A DNA stretch of 43,423 bases. It comes from Fragilaria crotonensis (lineage: Eukaryota; Bacillariophyta; Fragilariophyceae; Fragilariales; Fragilariaceae). The stretch is from assembly GCA_022925895.1 (NCBI GenBank), contig JAKSYS010000534.1, positions 1 through 43,423 on the forward strand, written 5' to 3'. Each line of letters begins with the position of its first letter. Position 1 is the first letter of the stretch. Made by a program: the position numbers and the translations under genes. A model generated the notes under the pieces. That model was not told where the DNA came from, did not search any database, and saw nothing but the letters and a program-made list of their open reading frames with translations. Shown in pieces: positions 19,600 through 30,446 of this stretch.

Positions 19600-22595
19600 G
19601 TCATAATATTCCGACGAAAATGTCCGGCTCAAAACCTGATAGAGACGTGCAATGAACGTAGAGGTCATTTCAGAATTCTCACGGTTGCAGAGCAAAAAGA
19701 TTTTGTCGTTACCCTCCATCCATGGGACGAGATTACTTCTGAAGTGTGTGATTGTGATCATCTCCCCCACTCGTACCCTCATCCCCAAAAGCCGCTTCTG
19801 GTACCGTTACAATATCTTCAGCAGGCATCGCAAAAAGGGATGGTTCAAACACGATCTGGAAATGTTGTTATTCACACGGAAGCTTCGTATGGACGAGCAG
19901 CGAGGAGCGAATCGTCAAGGAAGCGCCGGAAAAGAAAGGCAGAAAATGATCAGAATGCAGCAAATGCGACAACACCAAGGAGACGGCACCTACAAGATCA
20001 CAAATTCAATATGATGAGGCATTAGCAACTCCTCCCGGTGCATCTGCTAGGGTTGGAAGCACCCCATCGCCCAACAAGACTGATCGAATTCTACGAGGTA
20101 CTACAAGAAAACCACGATGCTCCGACTTTGGAAAGACACGTCACTTTGCATTTCATGGTCAAGGATTCATGTTCTGCAATGCCTGTGATTTGTGGGATGC
20201 TCTCCCACCTGATGCAACCAATAAAGTGTCAATTGATTCGCTCAAGTTTGGTTGCACTGCCAATCATACCTACTTCTCGCATCCGACTACACTCCGGAAA
20301 CAAGACTGTTATATACGACGAAAGAGGAAAGTGGTGATCCCCATACTCAACGTGCAACGCAGGGTTGTACCAAACTATGGTGTTGCCTTCAACGAAGAAT
20401 CGGATTCTTCTTTCGCATCAAGTTTTGATGGTGAGGTTGTTGTAGTTGATCAAGGTAATGGCGGCAGCAGTGCACACCACAATAACAACAATTCTCGCAC
20501 GACGACAACAAGTTCAACCGATGACCCAAGTGACAACGACGACAATCAACCAATCCTTGGAAGCTCAACTACAAATGCGATGCCGATGGATGTGATAGCT
20601 ACTACCACAGCAGGTGTCGGCTCTTCTATCACTGATGTTGAGAGCAGTCTGCTGAATGTACAACAGCATGCACTAGTGGTCGAACAACTTAAAGGTAAGA
20701 TTGCGTTGCTGCAAGAAAGGAATGATCGGCTAGTCAGAGAAGTCAAAGCCCTACAATGCAAAGTAATGAAACATAACGCAACGACAACCGATGAGGGTGC
20801 TACTGTTGGTGCACTTTCCACCAGCAGTCGGAACGAGAGCTTCACGCAACAAGTTCTTGCAGCCTTGAATGGTGTCCTGCAAAAGCATCGACGCTGGAGT
20901 GCAAATCGAGTCGGTGCTTTAGTTGCAAAAGCTGTTTGGAATCATGACACGTATCTTCCACATCTGCTTCGGCATGCTCGCAAACATTTGCGAGAAAAGG
21001 TCTTCACTACTTACAATATCCTACGAGAAATGGATCTCGCTGGAGGCACGCTCTCCTACGAAGGAATCGAAGTGTTGAGACGTGTGGAGACATGCGGTGT
21101 GAAGAGATTCCGAGGCTCAATGATACCATCAAAGTCTGAGCTTAAACGAATGGCTGGAGTTGTCGAATGGATGAAGCAACTATTCCTCCCGAGATGGCAG
21201 GATTTCTACCTTTCTCGTGCATGACCAACTGTGACCTGTCAGCACAGTGGAAGGGTTTGTGCAAAGGTGGTGCGGCAAAGATTCATACACTTCCTTGCAC
21301 TGGGTGTGCAACGGAGTCAGATGAGTTAGCCACTCCAAACCCAGAACTTTGCACAAGATGGTGCATCGAGCATTCCATTGACCCAGATTGGCTTTGTTAT
21401 CACAAGCCTATGGCGACGCCCGAGAGAGTTGTTGCAATGCAGGCTGAAGTTGAGGAACTTGTATCGACACTAGAGAGGGCTCTCATTGAGATTCTTGCCG
21501 AGTCAAAAGTTACTCGCCACGATATTGAACTCGACACTCCACCAGAAAGTTCGGTCAACGACAATGCCTCCATCCACTTTTGCCCCAACAGCGCAAGTCA
21601 GAGGCACTCATTTTCTCGTTTACTAACAAATGAACTGATTCTGCGAGGGCTCGACATCAACGGAAGCTTGGAAATCAGGCGAGAAGGATTAAGAGTTGCT
21701 CTCAAAGGTGAAGCAACGATAGTTAGGCTTTCGAAAGAGATTGCTCATGGGGAGGTTAAGGAAGGAGCCTACTTTCTACTGATGCAGACTCTCCCGTGTG
21801 TGCTTCACATGGAGAATCGAAATGGCATAAAGATTCTCTCGATGCTGCTTGTTGAAGGAATGTCAAATGCAAAAAGCGGCTTATATACAATGATGTCAAG
21901 GCTGAGGGTACGAGTAACTCGTTTCGTTACAGACATGGAAGATATAATCAATCGATCAATATTAGGAACAGACGAAGACCCGTGTCAATGGATGTGCCCA
22001 TTTGATTTCCAGAAAAGGAGCTTGGTCCCATAACCATGGACAATGTTCGAACTCGACGTATCATCGATGCACTTGATCTGATTGTGGATCTTTGTGTGAT
22101 AGATGACGCTCGCAAAGCGCGATGGATGACAGGACTTAACCATTACAGGATTGCTATGGTACTACTAAGAAAGAAGGAGGATTTTACGAATGACATGATT
22201 GCATCGTATCAGAGTCATGCCGACAAATTCTACCAGGCATGGCTTCAGCTTTGGCAAAAGGAGGGTGTAACAAATTATCTTCATATGATGGGGTCCGGTC
22301 ACATCGCTGACTATCTCTACAAGTGGAAGAATCTCTATCGCTTCTCGCAGCAAGGCTGGGAGGCGATGAACTCACTCATCAAGACATTCTTCTTTCGACG
22401 AACTAGTCATGGTGGCGGCGTTCGGGAGCTGGCAACAAGAAGTCTCGGCTTATTCCAATAGCACGATGGTTACAAAGGCGGATGATATTTCTTTGTCGCA
22501 TCGACGAAAGTGTGATCCATCAATACACAGCAGATCATCCTATGCCCGAGGGTTTCTGCACACAAGCATCATCACAAGATGATGTATACGACTAA
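19600..22595 (+). CDS. Mobile-element gene 1, Cys/His-containing long protein, several frame breaks
   Basis: Composite of overlapping frames that together read as one protein. Frame 1 runs from about 19600 (start unresolved; ATG of another frame at 19620) with a basic region; a change near 19990 leads to 20169-21224, with Asn/Thr-rich linker, coiled coil (KGKIALLQERNDRLVREVKALQ) and a helical domain. A change at about 21170 enters 21167-22033, with CTGC...CTRWCIEH...WLCYH, a possible zinc-binding cluster, and a GTDEDPCQWMCP motif. Missing single G bases near 22027 and 22433 restore the C-terminal part: GHIADYLYKWKNLYRFSQQG, FFFRRTSHGGG and IPIARWLQRR, ending at 22595. I recall similar long ORFs with GWEA(M/L)NSL and RRT-HGG motifs as multicopy genes in diatoms and other algae or animals; catalytic function is unknown to me. 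The middle part looks shortened. Confidence 0.55.
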
Positions 22596-22623
22596 CGAGA
22601 AGCACTATACTTCTACCTGAATT

Positions 22624-24045
22624 TTATCTTAGCCTGAATTCAATCAACACCTTTGCAAGTTGTATGTCGAATTGTTTTTCTCGACCAAATAATGCGTTGT
22701 TGTGTTGCGGATAACAACACTTAGCGCAAACGTAAGTAGCATGTATGCTTACCACTCGGTAGAGACATCCGTCGTGATCCTCAAACTCACTCCCGTTCAT
22801 GATAATTCCTTGGTGATGATCCTCCTGCACCACATCCTCGGGATCACAGGGATATGGATTGCAACGATGAATCAATGAAGACAACAGTGGATCACATTCC
22901 TCAGTCGCAACAAGACCTCTTCTTGAAGAATACGTGAATCGCCTGTATCGAATGGTTATGAACAATTCATTACATCCGTCAAATTCCAGATCGATGCCAT
23001 CGCGAACAGTCTTGGAATTAAAGCCAGGTTCGTGGTCATCAGAACCACAGACCACGTTGATGATGTCATTCTGCCACAGGCTTTTAGGTGCTGATATTTT
23101 GGGCAGTCGACATCGCTGCCCTGCAGTTGTTGATTCTCCAAAAACATAACAGAGATGCTGAAGATGAGCCTTTGTCTCGAATCTTAGAATGGTGCAGCGC
23201 TTACTAACTTGAGCAGCTTTAACAACCAACCCACTTTCGATAACTCTATGCCGTCGGGTTCGAGATGAAACTCCACAGCCAGCAGCATCAAAAATGTTGT
23301 CGAACTGTAATCGAAGAAACCCCCATGCCTCGGCGGTGAAATTTGACAAGCGACAGACTTCTTTTCCATAAAGTCCTTGTTGGTGTGAATATCGTCCTAG
23401 TAACCTCGTCATCTCCAGCTTCACACAGATCACGCTATTCCACATCCTACTGGGAAAACAATCATGGTATCGTGAGTTTTGGTAGCTTGATGGAAAAGGA
23501 AGGCAGCAGTTGTCCGGCAGCTTGATTAGAATCGGTTGATCATTTCCGAGGTGGGACCGATACCTTACTACAAACGCGAATGTCATTCCCTGACAAGTGT
23601 AGAAAAGATTGCTGGTATCCTGCAGCGATGCCATGGTAAACACGAATGCCAGGTTCATTATCTCATCACTTGAAATTGTTCGAATCTCTTGTGTCTGCAC
23701 AATTTCGGCTAGATGCCGTAGATGATTTTCATCCAGCAATCTTGGATGCAAAAAGCCTTCTGTCGCTGAAAAGTCATTCAATCGCTTGAATATATTCACT
23801 TGGACTGAAGTTCTGCTTGATGGCAGGCTGGTTTCTGCACCAACAATTCTCGCCACTGTCATACAAGCATCCTGACTTCTGGTTTCAATGCTCGTGTTTC
23901 GTGGTGCCAGTAGCACAAATGTACCTGGCAGAAGATCCGCCTTGAGTGTTCGGCTGTAACATGCCATTGGAACTTCGTTTTGCTCGCAATGGGGCTCAAC
24001 CCTGTCCCAAGAAAAGGAGCCGGCTGGAACTGCTGCGGTGATCAT
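22624..24045 (-). CDS. Mobile-element gene 2, unknown 473-aa protein
   Basis: Uninterrupted ORF ending 28 bp from gene 1 of the same element, on the opposite strand. The N-terminal half is rich in hydrophobic strands (GTFVLLAPR, MTVARIVGAE, VQVNIFKRL) followed by HLRHLAEIVQTQEIRTISSDE; this alternation reminds me weakly of BAH-like reader domains. The C-terminal half has a cluster YVCAKCCYP. No membrane segment or signal peptide. Being intact while gene 1 is broken suggests it is either under selection or lacks homopolymer errors. Function not recognised; a DNA- or chromatin-binding accessory role is a guess from position. Confidence 0.6.
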   Translation of the reverse strand: MITAAVPAGSFSWDRVEPHCEQNEVPMACYSRTLKADLLPGTFVLLAPRNTSIETRSQDACMTVARIVGAETSLPSSRTSVQVNIFKRLNDFSATEGFLHPRLLDENHLRHLAEIVQTQEIRTISSDEIMNLAFVFTMASLQDTSNLFYTCQGMTFAFVVRYRSHLGNDQPILIKLPDNCCLPFPSSYQNSRYHDCFPSRMWNSVICVKLEMTRLLGRYSHQQGLYGKEVCRLSNFTAEAWGFLRLQFDNIFDAAGCGVSSRTRRHRVIESGLVVKAAQVSKRCTILRFETKAHLQHLCYVFGESTTAGQRCRLPKISAPKSLWQNDIINVVCGSDDHEPGFNSKTVRDGIDLEFDGCNELFITIRYRRFTYSSRRGLVATEECDPLLSSLIHRCNPYPCDPEDVVQEDHHQGIIMNGSEFEDHDGCLYRVVSIHATYVCAKCCYPQHNNALFGREKQFDIQLAKVLIEFRLR

Positions 24046-24352
24046 GATGGTGAGTAGCTGACACCTTCGACGTTCTCCTTGTTGGAGGTGAACTCGAGAA
24101 GGGTGCGATGGTCTCTATTATGTAACAGACCAGCACTTCATAAGAAAAGACGTTATCCATCTGAAAGAATTTACTTACGCAAAAACTGTTTACATGACGT
24201 TACAAATAATTCAGATTAAATAGTAAACCAGTAAGAAGTAAGTAAACACGACATCGATAATTATACAGATGCATAAATCAACATAGAGTGCCTAACCTGA
24301 AATGGTCGAGACATCCGGAAAAGTCATGAGGGCCCTTGGTCGCTATTGAGTA

Positions 24353-25088
24353 GCAAGTAATGCGATAGACCTACTCGACCCTACCGTCCTATATCCCTAT
24401 CCCTATGTCACTATGTCAAATTCTGCCGGTACTTGTACTTGTACCGAATACGGAAGGCATTCTGTACAAATTCCGGCAGACCACGTACGTTAACCGTAAA
24501 CCACCGGTACTTTAACAAACTTCCGTCCGCCGTTGCGTCATCGCGTAGTAAAACTACGAATCGTCCATTGTTTCCAGTTTCCAGAAATCCAAATTTTTGG
24601 CATGCTTCCGAAAAACCCTGGAACATAGCCTGCAGTGCGATTACTTCATTTTTTTCGTCCGTCTCATTTTGAGAGCAGCAGCACACGAAACAAAAAGCAG
24701 GATTTGGTGAGTGAATGTGTGCGAGCTCTTGACTGATAGCTGTGGACAGATGCTTCTCTTGATCGGTTGCGTTACAACCGCAACATGTAGTTCTTGCTCT
24801 TCACATCTAGTTCTTGTTGACATTGCCCACGGCGCAAAAGTTTCAAATTTTGTCGACACATTCTGTTACTCTTGTTCCGATCACCAGTGTTTTACGAAAT
24901 TGTATGCATACATACATGATGCCCTGTGCTGCGCTGGTTCGAGTACAAGTGCAAGTAGCATCCAATCTCATCTTCATTGTTCATCCTGCAGTCGACAGTT
25001 GATCAGATACACAACAGACAAACGCAACATCCGCAGTTCGCAACAACATATTTTCTCAGCGAAAAGCACACACCATTAACAAAGTAAC
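24353..25088. other. Upstream region of the TEX264-like gene
   Basis: No reliable gene. A minus frame at 24411-24686 begins with GTG and lacks recognisable features. Contains GTACTTGTAC/GTACCGGTAC words near 24425 and 24500. Confidence 0.45.
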
Positions 25089-26219
25089 ATGATGAATTAC
25101 CATGAAATGACAATGAATGAGCCGCGGAATTCACCGGCACGACGACAGCAATATCTCATCATTTGCACGGTCATGGCTGTGGCATTTTTGCATTCCGTCA
25201 TTACGGCGGGAGGTGTTTCAACCATTGACATTCGTGAGGGTATCTTTCCAGGTGGTGACTTTGTCTATCGATTGAGTCAAAGGTACGAAACTATATATAC
25301 TCTACTCGTTGTATAGATATTGCCATGGTATCTCTATTACTTACACCCTTTCTTCACACTCCATTTGCACAACAAAAAAAAGAGACTACGCCGCGGCATA
25401 TGGATTGATTGAGGACGTTGGTACGCATTACAACATTACCCCCGGAAATTACGTCGATCTCGTGTATACACTCTATCTCGACAATCCCTTTCTCCAGGGC
25501 GGACCGGACCAACGATTCGGAACTGGCATTCTCGTGGATGGTTCGAAGGAGGGCAAGGCACTCAAGCAGAAATTCTTACACGACAATGCTGCTATTGCCA
25601 AAATGTCACCATGGGGACAAAAGGAGGACCCAACTCCCTTGGCCAAATTTCAACGTGAACCATGGAAACATGTTAGTCTGCCATCGGTCGATGCAGCCGT
25701 TGTTCAATTTCCAGGTACCAATGGGTTCGTATCTCTATTGATTACATCGTATCGAGTGAGTCTTTTTTACCAAAAATGTGGTATTGTACTGTTTATGTGG
25801 AATTGACTGTGCTTGCCTTAATGATGTCTTCAATATTGTTGATCTGACACACCGATTGTTTCTACAGATAATTCCTGCTCTTCGCAAGTATGCTGCAGAA
25901 CGGGGTGAAAAGGGAAATGTGCCAGTGGTTATTTCAACTTGCAGTCCTAGACAATACATGTGCACTCATTATGCGGTACGTTCGTGTGTGTCTCTCTCCT
26001 GTTTCGCTTAGTCCAATCTGTGGTTGGAGAGTATCTCTCGTTTATTGAAATTGTAGGATGCTGTACTAACACCTTACACATAATTAGCCTCTGGTGCAAG
26101 GTAAAAAATTCTTACTTGGTCAAGAAGATAGCCAGACCTTTGCTGCATCCGTTCCGTATCATTTATCGGTCAACTGGGGAGGAGTCGTCAAGGATTTGAG
26201 GAGCTACCTTCCATTTTAA
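25089..26219 (+). CDS. TEX264 / GyrI-like ER membrane protein, four exons
   Basis: Exons 25089-25282, 25383-25755, 25868-25975 and 26088-26219; introns of 100, 112 and 112 bp, all GT-AG, join without frame breaks to 268 aa. The last intron has a consensus branch point TACTAAC near 26064-26070. An N-terminal hydrophobic segment (LIICTVMAVAFLHSVITAGG) is followed by a domain with FPGGDFVYRLSQRDYAAAYG, YLDNPFLQGG, RFGTGILVD and WGGVVKDLRSYLPF. This order resembles TEX264-type proteins, in which a membrane anchor precedes a GyrI-like ligand-binding fold; mammalian TEX264 is an ER-phagy receptor. That function is not shown here: I see no obvious LIR motif in the short tail. An alternative is a generic SOUL/GyrI-like binding protein. 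Confidence 0.68.
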
Positions 26220-27029
26220 ATGGCGAGGTTTGCAGTAAGTGTTTTTTGCACGTCTCACTGACGACATGAAAAATCAAAGTAACTTGCGATTTGCTTGCTT
26301 GGCAGTGATGCATACAGCCATCATTCCTCCTACTATAGACTATGATTTATCATATCGTGGATCCATAGTCTAGACTTTAGGGCAAGACTACAATCGTTCG
26401 TCGACAAGGTTGTCAAGCCCGCCATTATGCGCATGACTTGGGACTGCACGTATCTACTGTGTACTGGAGTACGTCAGTATTGTTTGTACGGTGTACGGTG
26501 TACGGTGTACAATGTACAATGTACAGTGCACAGTGCACAGTGCACAGTGCACAGTAGTGCCAGGTACTAGTACTACAGTATAGTCTCCGTCAGTCAAGCA
26601 ATTTGCTGGACTAAGCTATGTTCTCCTCACTCATAACTCATAACTCATAACCCAATATGCACAAATCACGACAAGTGTCATGAAAATCAAAGATTCGAGA
26701 TTCGAGAATCATACTGGTACGACCTACTAGGGGTGTAAGAATGACAACGGTGGCTCGTTGCCACTGGAGTATTCCAGTGCTGTATGAACGAAGACTCACC
26801 GGTTGCAGCGTCGTTTCTGTGCTCCCGTACGCTGTACAACGTAGTATACCAGTAGTATACAATTTCTGCATAGTCGTATGTATGTATGCAAGCAAACCTG
26901 CACATCACACACCAGTTGTTGTTGTCAAGTCCATTCAACATCATCGACTCATTGCGTTCCGTTCCCTCCGTTTGTGTTCTGTTCTCACAGTTACAAACAT
27001 TTCAAAACAACAAGAGCAACAAACACAAG
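26220..27029. other. Intergenic with heptamer repeats
   Basis: No gene seen. Holds the 10-copy heptamer array at 26486-26555, a 3-copy CTCATAA array at 26630-26650 and about two copies of GATTCGA at 26692-26705. An inverted repeat AGACTATG/CATAGTCT is at 26337-26371. Confidence 0.6.
26486..26555. repeat. 7-bp tandem array, 10 copies with graded variants
   Basis: Exactly ten heptamers in a row: GTACGGT three times, GTACAAT twice, GTACAGT once, GCACAGT four times. Neighbouring units are most alike, as expected from local slippage duplication. Confidence 0.9.
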
Positions 27030-28470
27030 ATGAGAAGAATAAGTAGTTGTCTGTCCATCTTTGTCATTCTTGGCAGCTTTTGTCTCGTCCATGGAGCTCA
27101 ACCACCATCACGACATGAACGCCAACATGTCGTCGTGCGGCGCAATCCCCGTGATTGACATCAGCAGGATGCAAGAATCTTGTCTTGGCTGTGATTGCTT
27201 CGTCATTCCTCGAGGTGGATCGACCGAAGATGTTGCGGAAGATTGCAGCGATACAACTTCCGATGTCATAACGATGCCACCCGCAGCGGCAACTGCTACA
27301 GCCACGGTGGTTGTTGGCGGGAATGTTGATGACGAGGAGGACGACGATGAGGATCAAAGGCAGCAGCAAAAGGAACATTTGGATGCCATTCTACAAGAAG
27401 CTACTCGATTGCGACAACAGGGAAAGGAACTTCATGACCGGGGAGATTGGTGGGAAGCCGCAAATGTCTTTGCCCAAGCGGCTGATTTGTTGCAACAGCA
27501 GCAGCAGGATGATCCATCCTCGGAATCACAATCATCACAGCAGACAAATGCCTACTTCAATCACAAGACTGATTATTACACCTGTCGTCTTCATGAGGCA
27601 CTCTGTCGATTGAAGTTGGAGGAATACGATGCCTGCGTTGACATTTGCACTCGCATCCTCGTCGATCCGGAACAAAGTAGTGGGGCCATTCGATCGAGAG
27701 CCCACCATCGCCGGGCCAAGGCATATTTGCATCTCGGACGAGACGACGAGGCCCTGCAAGATGCCAGAGCCGCAGCCTTTTTGGGAGATCGAAAGGCAGT
27801 GGCACTGTACGGAAAGTTAATGAGAGGCAACAGCAATAACAACAACAATTCCAACGGCAACATGAATAACGGTGGATTGTCAATCGGTGACATGGCATCG
27901 CCACCCATGCTAAACGACTTGCTGCAAGGGAGGAATCCTTTTCTATCCAATTCGAACGACCTATCGCAAGGAAATTCAATGCTACTCGAGTCGTTGCTGA
28001 GCAAGAGCAGTGGCATGGGCATGGCTGCAGAAACTCCATCGCTCCTGGGTCAAGGTGGAGCCGGCGGCACTCTTGCAAAATCCTTACTGTCGTCACTGAC
28101 CAAGCGACTCGAAACTGATTCCGATTCCATCTGTGCCTACCTACACAAGACGAACCCAACACAACTCCAACAACTGGGATCTCTCGCTGGCGTTCCGCTT
28201 TCGGAACAACAAGCAGAACGATTGGTCAAGTTTTGTCATTCCGTCACGCCCAAGGCCATTCGACGCACGGTCATTTTTGGAAAGCGCGGTTGGTATGGTC
28301 TCACCATACTGCGCAAGTCGCTCAAGGTATTTAACAAGTACAAACATCTATTGATACTGTGGGCATTGGCCGCGTGGATCCAAGCGGCCATTCGACGGCC
28401 CATTCCAATTTCGAAAAAGGCGGCAAAGGTAATGGCAGCAGCAGCCGCTGCTGCTGCGGCCAAGAAATAG
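27030..28470 (+). CDS. TPR-containing protein with C-terminal membrane segment
   Basis: The ATG at 27030 opens a good signal peptide (MRRISSCLSIFVILGSFCLVHG), but the long downstream frame is displaced by one base; the break lies between about 27090 and 27150. Without it, the first ATG of the main frame is 27091 and the protein has no signal. The main frame has acidic and Gln-rich linkers, then TPR-type helices (EATRLRQQGKELHDRGDWWE, LHEALCRLKLEEYDACVDIC, AHHRRAKAYLHLGRDDEALQ), an Asn-rich linker and a C-terminal domain with a hydrophobic stretch (LLILWALAAWIQAAI) and a tail of nine Ala ending AKK. TPRs usually bind chaperones or other partners; a membrane-bound co-chaperone is plausible. Confidence 0.72.
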
Positions 28471-29239
28471 GGTATTGTGGCTATACTGTCGAACTGATAC
28501 ATGAAAATACAAACTATGAACCATTCGAACGAAACGTGGTGTCATCGCCGTGCCACTGCGTAAGTATGGTTTATGGATTGAGGCAGATCTTGATTTTTCA
28601 CTGCGCCGTTTACCACGTACTGGCCTGACTGCTGTCGTGCCACCAAGAGGATCCATAGTTATAATCATTATACACGATTGGCTAATGAATGACAAAGTGC
28701 ATCACAACATTAATCTCTTCATAACTACCGATGGATGGAATCGTCCAGCACGCTGCTAATCAGGACATGGAACCACTCATCGCCGACTTCCACCATGGTG
28801 TAGAACATCAACCTCGGTGCCTGAATGACTCCTGACAATCTCAAACGCACCATGACCGCCAAGCCAACATGACCATTCATCATGATTTTGATGTTCGGCA
28901 GTTCGTACACGCAGGGATACATCAGGAGGTGTTGTTGTTGCTGCTGTTGTGAAGAGCTATGATTGTTTTCGTGTTCAGCATACAGATACCAGCATAGATA
29001 CCAGCAGCGGATGGGACTTTGATTGTTCACCCGGTGTCCTACGTGTAGTCAGTTCCGTACTCCATACACGTGTGAACAGATCCACACTATCAAGATACTC
29101 ATCAGTATTGAAATGGGCACAACAACTTGTGGTAAAGTCTGGAGTAGAAGGTAAAAAGGGCTCCTGTTTCTCTCCTGACGGAACTATCCTGCCAACCAAT
29201 CCGGATGGAAACTCCTCCGGAAGGTAATTTTAAAAGGCG
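28471..29239. other. Intergenic, no clear gene
   Basis: A minus frame (28725-29030) contains a protein-like stretch GLAVMVRLRLSGVIQAPRLM but no family could be recognised and it starts in a Gln run. I leave it uncalled. Confidence 0.4.
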
Positions 29240-29690
29240 ATTCAAGCCCTCTCTGGTCATCGTTGGTGGACGGGCTCAGGCAATGGTTGGATGGAGCGCC
29301 AACACCCTCTGAACTCAATCTTTCAACTTATCTGCCCCATGTTCTATGAGGATTTTGTGAGTCGCGACTGGCGCTCAGTTGCAGCTTTGGATATGTCTCA
29401 GCAACGAATGAACAACACGAGGAGCCCGGGAGGCATCGCCTTCGCAAAGTCATAACAGCGATCTATGAGTTTTCTTACAACGTCAGGAGCGAATGGAGGT
29501 AAAGTGCTTCACGAAAACGAAACTGACCAATCAAGAAAGGCAATGCGATCCACAGGCAAACGGCTGAAATTTCATGTTATCACCAACGCCCAGACCTACT
29601 TTGGTTTGATATTGAATGGAAATTTGGCTACACGACGCAGATGGCTGCGACTGGCGAAACGCTCATGGACCATGAACCCATAATTCTTTC
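29240..29690 (+). pseudogene. Possible decayed retroelement ORF fragment
   Basis: Shifting frames give pieces such as DGLRQWLDGAPTPSELNLST, FYEDFVSRDWRSV and KVLHENETDQSRKA. Their order and motifs (W-x-x-FVS-DWR, then VLHE) remind me of the C-terminal tail of reverse-transcriptase-type ORFs common in diatoms. Multiple stops and frame changes mean it is dead if real. Confidence 0.3.
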
Positions 29691-29829
29691 CCTGCGCTTG
29701 AGGACAGATCACCATAGTGACGATGTGACATGAGTTCTCGCTAGTAAACTGGCGGGAACGGGGCACATATCCTTCCAGGACTAGAATGGTGCTTACCCGA
29801 TTATATGTCCCTGATTTATAAATACATCA

Positions 29830-30069
29830 TTAGAAATGGCTCCTGTACCTGCTCCATTGCCGATCATTGTTGCTCCTCCCACCATGATTTTTGGAAGCCT
29901 TTCGGGAGACTTCCATGGCAATCAACCGCAGTCTCGACCTCAACGTAGAAATGTCCATATAGTCATCAAACGAACGGGCTTTCCGAAACAACGCAAGCTC
30001 CAAGTGTTTCGCTATTTCTGGGAGCCGTCTCAGCTGTTCGTCAGACACGTGTTTGTTTTTGTTCTTCAT
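29830..30069 (-). CDS. Short KIX-like domain ORF
   Basis: 79 aa from ATG at 30069. The segment LRRLPEIAKHLELALFRKAR plus SFDDYMDISTLRSRLRLIAM has the spacing of the KIX-like three-helix domain (LP-IA--LE--L---A-S---Y-D--TL--R---IA) found in MED15/CBP-type coactivators and several diatom proteins. A full protein would normally be longer; a possible acceptor CTGCAG lies at 30086-30081, so this may be the last exon of a longer gene, or a fragment carried by nearby mobile DNA. Confidence 0.42.
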   Translation of the reverse strand: MKNKNKHVSDEQLRRLPEIAKHLELALFRKARSFDDYMDISTLRSRLRLIAMEVSRKASKNHGGRSNNDRQWSRYRSHF

Positions 30070-30446
30070 AAGAAGTTCAATACTGCAGTGCAAGATACGA
30101 GTGAGACAAACAGACACAAGCGCAGCAAGGGTTCGCGAAATACATACATTTGCCGAATCATCTCTCTCCGATTATCCAAGTACTCATCACTTTGCCAGTT
30201 TCCGTTCATCGCTGCCGCTGCCGTCATTTTTCCTTTTCAATTAAACTTCCACTTGCAGAGGAAGAACGATCTCTTTGCTGCTCAAATCACTACAGCTGGA
30301 ACAGTGAAAGGACGATGTGTTAGCAAGATAGAACAATGGTCAGATGGGAATGTGTCAGTTTTAGAACAACTCGTTTCCGTCTCCGTTTCGACGTTACGAC
30401 GGGACACAGTCGCGCAACAGTCGATGTCGTGGACTTGATGGACCTG

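Larger units (their letters stand above)
19362..24352. mobile_element. 5-kb two-gene element with 16-bp TIRs, superfamily not assigned
   Basis: TACTCAATAGCGACCA at 19362-19377 is repeated in perfect inverse at 24337-24352, giving a 4991-bp unit. The left end continues into a small palindrome (AGCGACC/GGTCGCT). The unit contains exactly two convergent genes (19600-22595 plus, 22624-24045 minus) with a 28-bp gap. If the outermost TA pair is a target duplication, the TIR begins CTCAATAG; no longer duplication is visible. I cannot place the encoded proteins in a known transposase family. Confidence 0.68.

Noticed and set aside
24411-24686. 91-aa minus-strand ORF upstream of the TEX264-like gene
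   Set aside because: Starts only with GTG, no recognisable motif, and sits where the promoter of the divergent gene is expected.
26486-26555. Repeat array considered as a CRISPR or telomere-like tract
   Set aside because: Units are 7 bp without spacers and do not match telomere repeats; simple slippage array.
28725-29030. 101-aa minus-strand ORF with a protein-like C-terminal half
   Set aside because: Begins in a Gln repeat, no family recognised, no supporting splice signals; left as intergenic.
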